Assembly: GCA_013003715.1 (NCBI GenBank)
Contig: JABDIN010000093.1
Location: 1 to 64,000 of the forward strand
Direction of reading: 5' to 3'
DNA length: 64,000 nucleotides
From: Desulfobacteraceae bacterium
GTDB lineage: Bacteria; Desulfobacterota; Desulfobacteria; Desulfobacterales; Desulfosarcinaceae
Below, piece after piece: positions 1 to 7,918 of the stretch. The translations under genes and the position numbers were made by a program. The notes below the pieces were generated by a model that was not told the origin of the DNA, made no database searches, and saw only the letters and a list, made by a program, of their open reading frames with translations. How positions within the stretch are numbered: the stretch's first letter is position 1; each line of letters starts with the position of its first letter.

Positions 1-976
1 TCGTATAGCCCACGATGTCGGCGTATCTTTTATTGATGCGCAGGAATTCACCGGTTCTGGTTACCACCTGTGCAACTCCCACCGCCGCTTGCTCAAAGAT
101 GGCACGGAAACGCCCCTCACTTTCCCGCAGTTTCTCTTCCGATTTTTTCCGTTCCGTGATGTCATGCATGGTGACAAATACCCGATACGGCTTCTCCTCA
201 CCCTCCTTGAACTGCGGGATGGCATCAATATTCAACCACACATGCTCATTTCGATTTGGGTTGAACACGCCTATAATCTTGTTTTTCACCGGTTTCCCAG
301 TTTGCAAGGACTCCATCGACGGCTGCTGTTCACCGGGAAAATCAGAGCCGTCCTCGCGGATGACCTTCCAGCCCGGATCTATCAGCGCCTTACCCAGGAA
401 TTGATCGCGAGTCAGACCGAACATCTCAAGACCGGCCGGATTGATATCGGTAATGGATCCATCGGATTGCCGATAAAAAGCACCCTGTATCATATTATTG
501 AACAATGACCGGTATTTTTCTTCATTTTCCAGACGGGCTTCCTCAGCCTTTTTTTTCAAGGAAATATCACGAACAATGCCGAGCGCCAGCCATTGGTCGT
601 CCAGTTTTACGGGATGCCCCGTGATTTCAGCGTGAAAACACGATCCGTCTTTTTTAATCAACTCTGTTTGCCGCCGACCGCTCCGCCGGTTCACCACTTT
701 ACGGAATAATACGCTTTTTTCTTCGGGTGATATCAACTCCCGGATATTCATGGATAGCAATTCCGCTTCGCTATAGCCGGTCATTCGGCAAAACGCCGGA
801 TTAACCGAGATATAATTCCCATTGGCATCCACCATGGAGATCCCTTCATCGGCATTGCTGAGGGCATCGTGACAACGCTGTTCCCGGGCTTCAAGCGCTT
901 TAATGTGGGCCTTGAGTCGTTTCACCTCGTCTTGAAGCCGTCCATCCGCAGTTGTGGATTGAATTTCGGTCATCAT
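1..976 (-). CDS. PAS-domain sensory protein (C-terminal part beyond the window)
   Basis: Leftward open frame of about 325 codons with no stop before the window edge, so the output domain (kinase, cyclase or other) is not visible. The start is ATG at 976 or the adjacent ATG at 973, behind an AAAAGGA ribosome site. A short N-terminal coiled-coil-like segment (residues about 10-35) is followed by a PAS domain (about 40-150, with a motif like VNPAFCRMTGYS), a linker, a second PAS domain (about 165-285, ending in the typical DITERKKSEE linker) and the beginning of a third. No membrane segment is seen, so it is probably a cytoplasmic sensor. PAS domains bind heme, flavin or small ligands, and the ligand cannot be told here. 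It is divergent from the REC-kinase gene at 1430, which may be its partner. Confidence 0.8.
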   Translation of the reverse strand, partial: MMTEIQSTTADGRLQDEVKRLKAHIKALEAREQRCHDALSNADEGISMVDANGNYISVNPAFCRMTGYSEAELLSMNIRELISPEEKSVLFRKVVNRRSGRRQTELIKKDGSCFHAEITGHPVKLDDQWLALGIVRDISLKKKAEEARLENEEKYRSLFNNMIQGAFYRQSDGSITDINPAGLEMFGLTRDQFLGKALIDPGWKVIREDGSDFPGEQQPSMESLQTGKPVKNKIIGVFNPNRNEHVWLNIDAIPQFKEGEEKPYRVFVTMHDITERKKSEEKLRESEGRFRAIFEQAAVGVAQVVTRTGEFLRINKRYADIVGYT

Positions 977-1429
977 TGATTCCTTTTAAAAGATGTCCCG
1001 GTAGATTATCTGCGATGAGAGGGAGAAATAAAATTACAGTCACTAGGTCAGGTATCGATTCGCTGCCGGAAGCGGTCGGTCGGGCTATTAAGGATTTAGT
1101 TTAATCAGCCTTTTAGATGTGGTCAAGGCTTACTTTGGGCAGTGATGGCACATTCGATTTACACGGTGGTGTTAACCTTATTGTCCAGGTATGGCCATCC
1201 GAGGTTAAACCATTTAAAAGCTGATCGTCATGGATAATTACCAAGGATTTCATAAAGAAGTACAGGGGGTGAACCGATAACAAAGTTATGATTATGGGGG
1301 GCCGGATGATAGATTATGGCCATAACTTTTGATCCGAACAGAATGAGCGGGTAGCATGGGCCCCCCGATTTACATTGGTTAAGGGGCAAATTATTTTTTC
1401 GCGAGCCCTAAGGTATTGGACCCAACGAC
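977..1429. other. Divergent intergenic region, 453 bp
   Basis: No convincing ORF or RNA gene is seen. It separates the leftward PAS sensor from the rightward REC-kinase and must carry both promoters, but I could not pick a clear -35/-10 pair. The only structure that stands out is the set of inverted repeats between 1282 and 1366, listed separately. Confidence 0.5.
1282..1366 (+). promoter_or_regulatory. Interleaved inverted repeats upstream of the REC-kinase gene
   Basis: AAAGTTATG (1282-1290) is complementary to CATAACTTT (1321-1329). GGGGGGCC (1296-1303) is complementary to GGCCCCCC (1359-1366). Because the arms alternate, both stems could form together only as a pseudoknot. A 12-bp perfect palindrome TTATGGCCATAA (1314-1325) overlaps the first right arm and would compete. 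It matches no riboswitch class that I recognise. It could be an RNA leader structure or DNA operators. Confidence 0.35.
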
Positions 1430-2647
1430 ATGAAGATACTTATCGCCGAAGACGATATCGTATCCGGAACGCTACTACGGAAAATACTATCCAAACAAGG
1501 CCATGATGTCGACCATGGCCGTGACGGCCTGAAAGCCTGGGAAATGTATCAAGCCGGCGATTACCGGCTGGTGGTGTCGGACTGGATAATGCCGGAACTC
1601 GACGGTCTTGAGCTATGTAGAAAAATCCGAGAACTGAACCGGAACGACTACACTTATATTATCATGACCACCGGTAAAGACGCCAAGGAAGATGCGGTTG
1701 CCGGATTGGAGGCGGGTGCGGATGACTATATCGTTAAACCCATCGACAAGGATGAGTTCCTGTCGCGCATCAGAGCCGGCCAGCGAATTCTCGAACTGCA
1801 GGACAAGTACCAGAGTGCTTCCGCAAAACTTGCCCATACGGAAAAAATCGCCGCCATCGGACAACTGGCAGCCGGTATCGCCCATGAAATCAACAATCCC
1901 ATCGGATTCATCCGCAGCAACCTGGGCACGCTCGCCGGTTACCAGTCCGATATCAAGGAGGTCCTGACCCTCCAGGGCATGATGATGAAGCTCATCACCG
2001 GTTCCATCACGGAAGGGGTCATACTGCCTGACTTGCCGAAAATCACGGCGGCTGTCCGGGACAAGGTGAAAACCGTCGATATCCCTTATCTGATGGACGA
2101 TTTTCAAGATTTGGTTTCGGATTGCGCGGCCGGCGCCGATAGAATCGGCCTCATTGTCAATGAGCTCCGATACTTCGCACATCCGGATGAAAAGGCGTAT
2201 TATCCGGCCGATCTCCATGAGATTGTCCGGCATGCCATCGAAAAACTGGAAGACCGGTTGACGGACAGGATTACCATTATGATCACCCTGGAAGATTTAC
2301 CGGCGGTCGAGTGCATCAAGAACCATATGGAGCAGGTTTTTTACAATCTGATCCTCAATGCCGCCGAAGCCATTATTGACACCGGGCAGATTACCATCGA
2401 CGGGAGTCTCCGGGACGCAACAATTGAATTAACCATTTCAGATACCGGAAAAGGGGTACCTGAAGAAAATCTGTCTCAAATATTCAACCCGTTTTTTACC
2501 ACCAAAGAGATCGGGCAGGGGGTTGGGTTGGGCCTGACAACCGCACAGAATATTTTGAAAATGATGGGGGCGCAATTCGGACTCCACCGCACAAGTGAAT
2601 CCGGCACTTGTTTTAAGATCATCCTTCCCCTTCACCAAAAGAAATAA
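1430..2647 (+). CDS. REC-first sensor histidine kinase
   Basis: A 405-residue cytoplasmic two-component protein. Residues 1-120 are a receiver domain with the acidic pair D8/D9, phosphoacceptor D51 in the motif SDWIMPELDG, T80 and K103. A short coiled linker leads to a HisKA dimerisation helix with the H box around H152 (IAHEINNP), then an HATPase domain with N box (NLILNAAEAI), G1 box (DTGKGVP), F box and G2 box (GVGLGL). The receiver is at the N terminus, the reverse of the usual hybrid kinase, so the protein probably receives phosphate or protein contact from an upstream partner and passes it on. No sensor domain is present; the PAS protein encoded divergently at 976 is a candidate upstream component. 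Start is ATG at 1430 with no strong ribosome site. Confidence 0.85.
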   Translation: MKILIAEDDIVSGTLLRKILSKQGHDVDHGRDGLKAWEMYQAGDYRLVVSDWIMPELDGLELCRKIRELNRNDYTYIIMTTGKDAKEDAVAGLEAGADDYIVKPIDKDEFLSRIRAGQRILELQDKYQSASAKLAHTEKIAAIGQLAAGIAHEINNPIGFIRSNLGTLAGYQSDIKEVLTLQGMMMKLITGSITEGVILPDLPKITAAVRDKVKTVDIPYLMDDFQDLVSDCAAGADRIGLIVNELRYFAHPDEKAYYPADLHEIVRHAIEKLEDRLTDRITIMITLEDLPAVECIKNHMEQVFYNLILNAAEAIIDTGQITIDGSLRDATIELTISDTGKGVPEENLSQIFNPFFTTKEIGQGVGLGLTTAQNILKMMGAQFGLHRTSESGTCFKIILPLHQKK

Positions 2648-2720
2648 AACACCGGCAAGCACCGCGTATCATCAAATACACCGCTCCACGGCTGCCGCCG
2701 GGACGATATAGTGGTGTGCA

Positions 2721-3251
2721 TCACTTCACTTTTTCCACCGGAAACTTCGCCCCCCGCCATGCAAAAATACCGCCGGGGTGGCGGAAAACGTTCTTGTAGC
2801 CGAGTTTGACGGCCCAGGCCGCACCGTTATGACTGCGGGTACACTTGACAAACCCACAATAAACGACGACGATCTTGTTTTTGTCGCTGCCCAGAAGCTT
2901 GATAAAATCGTCCTGGGTTTTACCGCCGGTCTCTGCAGAGTTCCAGCTTTTCATCTCCGGTATGGGAAACATGAACTGACGTGCGCCCGGCACATGCCCC
3001 TTCTTATAGCTTGCTTCATAAGGCATGGTGTCAATGATCACCATATCCTTGCCCGCATCCATCCATTTTTTGAGCTCTTCGGTGGTGACCACATTGTATC
3101 CGCCCTGTTGAACCTCCCGGACCAGTTTCACCGCAACGGCTTCCGTATCCACTTCCTTTGCAAATTTGTTTTTGGCCGATACCATACCGGTCATGCCCAA
3201 AGAAACGGCACAGACGATCACCAGCGTAAATAATAATCTAAACAAACGCAT
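2721..3251 (-). CDS. Exported rhodanese-like protein
   Basis: A 176-residue protein with a signal peptide (about 1-26, cleavage near VSA-KN), so periplasmic. The mature part is one rhodanese domain with the HxPGA-type motif GHVPGA (85-90) and active-site C132 in YCGFVKC. The active loop is longer than the usual six residues and contains a second cysteine, C137, which could form a disulfide with C132. The family moves sulfane sulfur or acts as a thiol carrier; the substrate is unknown. AAAGGAGAG precedes the ATG at 3251. The start overlaps the end of the upstream MauE-like gene by 14 bp, which points to translational coupling and a joint job, perhaps sulfur or thiol redox chemistry at the membrane. 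Confidence 0.8.
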   Translation of the reverse strand: MRLFRLLFTLVIVCAVSLGMTGMVSAKNKFAKEVDTEAVAVKLVREVQQGGYNVVTTEELKKWMDAGKDMVIIDTMPYEASYKKGHVPGARQFMFPIPEMKSWNSAETGGKTQDDFIKLLGSDKNKIVVVYCGFVKCTRSHNGAAWAVKLGYKNVFRHPGGIFAWRGAKFPVEKVK

Positions 3252-3735
3252 CTTTAACTCTCCTTTTATATTTTCTTATGGTGAATATTCGGGGAAATTT
3301 AATGGGCCTGATACCGCTGTATTTACGCCATCCGACCAAGAAAACAACCGCTGCGAACATTCCCAAATCCCGGTACAGGGCGGCCTTGAGGCCGTGAAAG
3401 GCCGCTGCCTCGGGATCTTGCGAACCAAAGCAGCCGCAATCCACATCAATACCCATGTGGAGGCCGTACCCTAATATGATCATAAAGGTCAACAGCAGCC
3501 CGGCGATGGTCCACAGGCTTCCGCGGACATCGAACAGCATACCGATCCCGGCGGCCACCTCCAGAAGCGGCAGGATGACAGCCACCGGCAGCAGCAACAT
3601 TTCAGGAACTATCCCGTATGCATCTATCAATACGGCAAAGATTCCGGGATCCGCCAATTTGATGCTGCCGGAACATATAAAAATGATCCCCAGCGCCCAC
3701 CGCAGGAGCCGATATACCCAGTTCAAAATTCTCAT
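3238..3735 (-). CDS. MauE/DoxX-like membrane protein
   Basis: About 165 residues with four predicted membrane segments and the signature VDCGCFG (CxCxxG) in the loop after the third helix, typical of the MauE branch of the DoxX-like superfamily. MauE is needed for disulfide formation in methylamine dehydrogenase maturation; relatives are general membrane partners of thiol redox proteins. I chose the ATG at 3735 (start MRILNW) because the family begins just before the first helix. The frame stays open to 3879, but that extension does not look like protein. Downstream and overlapping is the exported rhodanese, a fitting partner for the cysteine pair. No clear ribosome site supports the start, so its exact position is uncertain. 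Confidence 0.75.
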   Translation of the reverse strand: MRILNWVYRLLRWALGIIFICSGSIKLADPGIFAVLIDAYGIVPEMLLLPVAVILPLLEVAAGIGMLFDVRGSLWTIAGLLLTFMIILGYGLHMGIDVDCGCFGSQDPEAAAFHGLKAALYRDLGMFAAVVFLVGWRKYSGIRPIKFPRIFTIRKYKRRVKDAFV

Positions 3736-3909
3736 TACAATAATGGGGAAGTTGCTATTTATGGATGATTTTAAAAACCGCATTGAACATGCATTTCCCC
3801 TACAAGTCAAATTGGAATATCCTATACAATTATACGGCCTCAATAGAATCATCCGATACCTGCACGGATAACAGTTCATGATGCCATGGCTTCACATGTC
3901 CTTGTCTTC

Positions 3910-3923
3910 AGTGGACGTCCACT
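3910..3923. promoter_or_regulatory. 14-bp perfect palindrome
   Basis: AGTGGACGTCCACT reads the same on both strands. It lies about 175 bp upstream of the chosen mauE-like start and 65 bp upstream of the upp promoter, so it may be an operator for either. The cognate regulator is unknown. Confidence 0.35.
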
Positions 3924-3987
3924 ACCATGGCCTTGAATCTACACTCCATTCAATGGCGATATACACACAACATATTGATATACATAC

Positions 3988-4016
3988 TTGACACACACCC
4001 ATATTTTGCGTATATC
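3988..4016 (+). promoter_or_regulatory. Candidate sigma-70-type promoter for upp
   Basis: TTGACA (3988-3993), 17-bp spacer, TATATC (4011-4016). The -35 is perfect and the -10 keeps TATA. A dyad ATATCC-G-GGATAT (4012-4024) covers the -10 and could be a repressor site. It implies a leader of roughly 200 nt before upp. Confidence 0.45.
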
Positions 4017-4223
4017 CGGGATATCATGGACTTCCGGCGGGTAGGGTAAAATGTCCGGCTAACGAGTGACTTCAGCAACTATTTTTCCCTTTTTCACCGC
4101 TTCCGAAACCAGTGTACCCATGCGGAAAACCAGGCCCTGCATCTTCGGAAATGCCCGTTCAACCCTTGTTTTTGATTAAGCCCTGATACAATTAGAATCC
4201 ATACCCTACCGAAGGAGGACAAA

Positions 4224-4850
4224 TTGCCGGTAACCATTGTCTCACATCCATTGATCACGCACAAACTCGGTCTCATGCGTAAAAACGACATCTCCACCAA
4301 GGATTTCAGGGATCTCGCTTCGGAAATCGGCAGCCTGCTGACCTATGAAGCCACCAAGGATCTTGAAACGGAGACCCGCACCATTCAGGGGTGGGCCGGA
4401 GATGTGGAGGTCAAACGTATTAAAGGGAAAAAAATAACGGTGGTCCCGATCCTGCGGGCCGGGCTGGGCATGATGAACGGTGTTCTCAACCTCATACCTT
4501 CCGCGAAAGTGAGCGTCATCGGATTATACCGGAATGAAGAGACGCTGGAACCGGTCCGTTACTACCTGAAGATGACCAGCAATATGGAAAAACGTATCGC
4601 CTTGATACTGGACCCCATGCTGGCCACCGGCGGCACATTGACGGCCACCATCGATGAGATTAAAAAGTCCGGCTGCAATCAGATCAAAGGACTGTTCCTG
4701 GTGGCGGCCCCCGAAGGCATCAAACGGGTGGAGGAGGCTCATCCCGATGTGGAAATTTATACTGCGGCCGTGGACGAACGGCTCAATGACATCGGCTATA
4801 TACTTCCCGGTCTCGGTGACGCCGGAGATAAAATATTCGGAACCAAGTAG
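4224..4850 (+). CDS. upp: Uracil phosphoribosyltransferase
   Basis: A 208-residue cytoplasmic enzyme that makes UMP from uracil and PRPP in pyrimidine salvage. The whole family pattern is present: an N-terminal segment with HPLITHKL, the loop [11 protein letters not shown] (73-83) and the PRPP-binding loop [10 protein letters not shown] (129-138). Length matches the usual 208-210. The start codon is TTG at 4224, fixed by GAAGGAGG at 4211-4218; the first in-frame ATG lies within conserved sequence. The gene stands alone, with its own promoter about 210 bp upstream and a possible terminator after the stop. Confidence 0.96.
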   Translation: MPVTIVSHPLITHKLGLMRKNDISTKDFRDLASEIGSLLTYEATKDLETETRTIQGWAGDVEVKRIKGKKITVVPILRAGLGMMNGVLNLIPSAKVSVIGLYRNEETLEPVRYYLKMTSNMEKRIALILDPMLATGGTLTATIDEIKKSGCNQIKGLFLVAAPEGIKRVEEAHPDVEIYTAAVDERLNDIGYILPGLGDAGDKIFGTK

Positions 4851-4882
4851 TCTCCAACTGGTGGACTTCCCGATCCATAATA

Positions 4883-4911
4883 AGGGGATGGGTGTAATGC
4901 TCACCCCTTTT
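4883..4911 (+). terminator. Possible terminator after upp
   Basis: GGGTG and CACCC (4890-4906) form a short stem followed by CTTTT. Alternatively AAGGGG and CCCCTT pair around it. It is weak but well placed, 33 bp after the upp stop. The next gene, rlpA, runs towards it. Confidence 0.4.
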
Positions 4912-4967
4912 ATATGGAAATAAGGCTTGGGTAATGGTTTCGCAGCGTCAACACGGCCATGGATGAT

Positions 4968-5363
4968 TCAACAAATCACCTCGATGCGTACCCTCACCAC
5001 ACCCTGTTTGATCATGCCGACCTGTTCGGCCGCTTTTCGGGAAAGATCGATGATGCGCCCTTTGACAAAGGGTCCGCGGTCGTTGACCCGGACAATCACC
5101 GTTCGATTATTGGAGAGGTTGGTAACCTTGAGGCGGGTACCGAACTTATAAGTTCGATGGGCGGCGGTCATGTTTGTCTCATCGTAATACTCACCACTGG
5201 CGGTTTTACACCCATGCAACCTGCTGCTGTAGTAGGACGCTAATCCGGTCTGCTTTTTCACCATAACGCTTTTGTGGGGAATATCCCTTGGCGCTTGTGA
5301 GGACGCACATCCGGAAGTGAGGATCAGAAAAACCGCGGCGGTTAAAATCAGGATGTATTTCAT
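4968..5363 (-). CDS. rlpA: RlpA-type septal lipoprotein (double-psi barrel)
   Basis: A 131-residue lipoprotein: signal peptide 1-18 with cysteine C19 (LTSGC), short linker, then a double-psi beta-barrel (about 38-130) with the RlpA pattern GLASYYSSRLHG, ASGEYY, AAHRTYKFGT and VRVNDRGPF, including the conserved aspartate in NDRGPF. RlpA proteins bind or cleave denuded peptidoglycan glycan strands at the septum, and in Pseudomonas the protein is a lytic transglycosylase. There is no C-terminal SPOR domain, so this is the short form and septal targeting by denuded glycan is not assured. A GGAGAA ribosome site precedes the ATG at 5363. It is monocistronic and convergent with upp. Confidence 0.9.
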   Translation of the reverse strand: MKYILILTAAVFLILTSGCASSQAPRDIPHKSVMVKKQTGLASYYSSRLHGCKTASGEYYDETNMTAAHRTYKFGTRLKVTNLSNNRTVIVRVNDRGPFVKGRIIDLSRKAAEQVGMIKQGVVRVRIEVIC

Positions 5364-5584
5364 CGTTTTATTCTCCGGATTAAAATACTTCCCGTTTCGG
5401 GTCTCCCATCATCTCCTGATGCATTGTATATTTGGACGGTTGCGGAAATATGACCACCTTTATTGCGCCGAAAACCCCTTACTCAAATCCGGCATCCGTC
5501 ACTTTTCCTATTGGGTTGCCGGGCTGATGTTATCATTATCCACCATTCCCGGAATTTCTTTAGTGGATTCTCCGGTTTTACCCC

Positions 5585-7027
5585 TTACTCGATCTCGTCA
5601 TCGGTGACGATGCACAGTTGGGTCTCGCTGCTGAAGGTGTCGCCGGCTTCAAACACCATGACGTTTTCGGGTTCTTTTTCCTGACCACCGGGGACGCGGA
5701 ACGACTTTGGATCGATTCTGGCCACCGGCTGTTCCATTGGTTTCGACAGTTGAGGAATCCATTCGTAGGGATAACGGTATGCGCGGTAGAGATAATTGGT
5801 GTTCGCCCCCAGGGCGAAGAAGGGACTCATATATTCCCATACCAGCTCATATGCCGGTGTAATTTCGAATATCCGGCCATCGGCGCCTTCGGTGATCAGT
5901 GTGTTGCCGTTGGGAAGACGCTGTGCGGAGCTGATATAACCGCTGTAAAATTTATAGTTATCGGCGAGATTGACAAATCCCGCCTCCACCGGGGTATACT
6001 TCCAGACCACTTCGCATGTGACCGGATTGATTTCCAACACCCGGGAACAGTCCCTTTGTGCGTTGTTGAAACCGTTTATGGATCCGGGGTTGGGTGTGCC
6101 GTATCCGGCCCATCCCCCATTGTCGAACACCAGTATGTTGCCGGCACCGGGCAGGCCCCGTGGTATCATGTGGGCATGATGCGGACCGATGATCCAACCC
6201 ATTTTCCGCATCGCCACAGATTTATGGTAGTCCGGCCCTACCTGCCACACGATGTTTCCGGAGGTTTTTTCCACAACGGCGATGATATTGGTCTGACGGC
6301 TGGACCAGATGATGTTATCCGGGTGAAACCGCTCATCTCCCTCATCAAACCAGTTGTTGGGTCCCAGAACGGACATGGAATTGAGATGGATCCAGTCGGC
6401 CACCCCGTCGCCCACCTCCGCATGCAGATTCGGATTTCGGTACAGCGTGTTTTTCATGGTTTCGTCAAATCCCAGGCTGGTAAAATGATCGCTGCAAACC
6501 CATTCCCATATGATATTGCCCTCCCAGTCCACTTCGATGATCGTGTCATCGAGCAGCCGCTTATCGGTAATTTTAGGGTTGTGCAAGTTTTTATGGCACA
6601 ATATCAGGGTGTTACCGCCAGCAACCTTCGGGTCCATACCCGGCACATAGTATCCCACGGGATTGCCTTCCCGCTGATAATCATGATGCTGACGCGCCAT
6701 CCACTGGGGTTCTTCGCCCGGATCTTCGATGTATTCGTACTGGTCAAAGCGCCAGTTGACCTTGCCGCTCCAGTCGATCTGGACCACTGCTTTTTCGTCC
6801 TGATAACCGTATCTGTTATTACGGCGGCCGGTGCTGCCGATCATGCTTCCGTCCGGCAGAAGCCGGTTGGGGAAGCCGTGAAGCCGACGGATCTGGCGGA
6901 CAACATTGCCGTTCATATCAATGATCGTGGCGCCCACATCCTTGGCCTGGAACACGGTGTAACCGCTCCATGATGCGGATGTGTCGTATATGGTGGTACC
7001 CGTGGGATATACGGTTGGAAAACCCAT
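5585..7027 (-). CDS. Arylsulfotransferase-family (ASST) beta-propeller protein, cytoplasmic
   Basis: A 480-residue protein of the ASST family (sulfate transfer between phenolic esters and phenols). Recurrent blade segments of the form GNxxxxWxxxP/DWxGNIIWEW run through the chain, as in a six-bladed propeller. The conserved motifs ARQHHDYQREG (about 112-122) and GPHHAHMIPRG contain candidate catalytic and structural histidines. No signal peptide is present, unlike enterobacterial periplasmic AssT, so it should act in the cytoplasm. It is the last gene of the tctCBA-glutaredoxin operon. Its ATG overlaps the previous stop codon by one base (TAATG), so translation is coupled. The physiological donor and acceptor are unknown; a role in handling an imported sulfated or sulfonated aromatic compound is only inference. 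Confidence 0.85.
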   Translation of the reverse strand: MGFPTVYPTGTTIYDTSASWSGYTVFQAKDVGATIIDMNGNVVRQIRRLHGFPNRLLPDGSMIGSTGRRNNRYGYQDEKAVVQIDWSGKVNWRFDQYEYIEDPGEEPQWMARQHHDYQREGNPVGYYVPGMDPKVAGGNTLILCHKNLHNPKITDKRLLDDTIIEVDWEGNIIWEWVCSDHFTSLGFDETMKNTLYRNPNLHAEVGDGVADWIHLNSMSVLGPNNWFDEGDERFHPDNIIWSSRQTNIIAVVEKTSGNIVWQVGPDYHKSVAMRKMGWIIGPHHAHMIPRGLPGAGNILVFDNGGWAGYGTPNPGSINGFNNAQRDCSRVLEINPVTCEVVWKYTPVEAGFVNLADNYKFYSGYISSAQRLPNGNTLITEGADGRIFEITPAYELVWEYMSPFFALGANTNYLYRAYRYPYEWIPQLSKPMEQPVARIDPKSFRVPGGQEKEPENVMVFEAGDTFSSETQLCIVTDDEIE

Positions 7028-7896
7028 TACGCTTCCTCCTGTAGTAAATTTCCGGACCGCTGCTCGATTTCCGTTTTCACCAGATAGCGTCGTGCTGCGG
7101 TTCGGTAGGCAAACAGCTCTTGTAACGATATGGTTCGTGTACTTTGATTGTGATCTCCCGTGACAGCACCGGTATAACCCGATGACACCACAAAAGGGTG
7201 GTGATTCCCACCGGTGACCGTCTTGATCAGTTCGGCAATTTCAGCGACTTCCGCGGTGGTCAGAAATCCTGTTGCTCCGCGATCACCCCGGACAAATGGC
7301 AGGAGCACGGTCCGGAAACGGTAATCCCCGAACGAGGCCGCCAATTCAATGCTCAGAGATAAATCCGCCGCCGATAGTGGCTTTCCGGTTATGGCCCGGT
7401 AAAGCCCCGGTGGTCCGCATATTTCCATGATCACACGATCACCCAATTTTTTTTCGGCGATGGTCTGTAATACTTCCGGCTGACTTCCGTCCGTAAATAA
7501 TTCGACCTTGAAACCGCTCTTCCGTACATGGGCCAGAACGGCCATCAAGTCCGCAACACCCGTCGGATCACCGGCCGAGGTGTGGATACCGCCGACCCAG
7601 CCTTTGGGTTGCTCGCTGGGGAGAAAAAAGCGCAGGGGCCGGTCTCCGGACTGCAGAAACCCGAGAATCGGCAACAAGTCCTGGTAGACCTTCCGCCCAT
7701 TGAACAGTATCGGGAAATAGATACCGTCCTTGCCCCGGAGAATGGACAGCCGGTGTGAGGCGTAAAATTCCCGGAATCCTGTGTTGTCCGCGTCTCTCAC
7801 ATTGTATTCCGTAAACGAAAGGTCGTGATCGTCCAAGAAACGCCTGACGACATTGCATTTCGCACAACCGGTGGCGGTATAAAGGGTCAATGGCAT
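7027..7896 (-). CDS. Glutaredoxin domain fused to a radical-SAM-activase-like domain lacking its cluster motif
   Basis: 289 residues. Residues 1-85 are a glutaredoxin fold with CxxC at C11/C14 (TGCAKC) and the cis-proline region FPILFNG (61-67). Residues about 98-230 resemble the second half of the anaerobic ribonucleotide reductase/pyruvate formate-lyase activase barrel: GFKVELFTDGSQPEVL (about 128-143), a central VIMEICGPP, YRAITGKP and the strand YRFRTVLLP (192-200). The CxxxCxxC [4Fe-4S] motif of that family is absent; the only other cysteine is C160. It is therefore unlikely to be a working radical SAM enzyme. Start ATG at 7896 follows GGAGAAAAAAGTC; the frame is open further upstream, but that part overlaps tctA. 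It sits between tctA (22 bp away) and the ASST-like gene (1-bp overlap). Confidence 0.75.
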   Translation of the reverse strand: MPLTLYTATGCAKCNVVRRFLDDHDLSFTEYNVRDADNTGFREFYASHRLSILRGKDGIYFPILFNGRKVYQDLLPILGFLQSGDRPLRFFLPSEQPKGWVGGIHTSAGDPTGVADLMAVLAHVRKSGFKVELFTDGSQPEVLQTIAEKKLGDRVIMEICGPPGLYRAITGKPLSAADLSLSIELAASFGDYRFRTVLLPFVRGDRGATGFLTTAEVAEIAELIKTVTGGNHHPFVVSSGYTGAVTGDHNQSTRTISLQELFAYRTAARRYLVKTEIEQRSGNLLQEEA

Positions 7897-7918
7897 GACT
7901 TTTTTCTCCGATACGGTC

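Larger units (their letters stand above)
3736..4223. other. Divergent intergenic region between mauE-like and upp
   Basis: About 490 bp without a convincing gene. It holds a 14-bp perfect palindrome (3910-3923), a good sigma-70-type promoter pointing at upp (3988-4016) with a small dyad over its -10, and a leader of roughly 200 nt before upp. I see no tRNA or recognisable riboswitch. Confidence 0.5.

Noticed and set aside
977-1429. c-di-GMP or other known riboswitch before the REC-kinase gene
   Set aside because: The conserved cores of the classes I know are absent; only unassigned inverted repeats are present.
5618-6973. Long open frame of 451 codons on the plus strand
   Set aside because: It is antisense to the well-recognised ASST-like gene, has no family resemblance and is explained by codon bias of the real gene.
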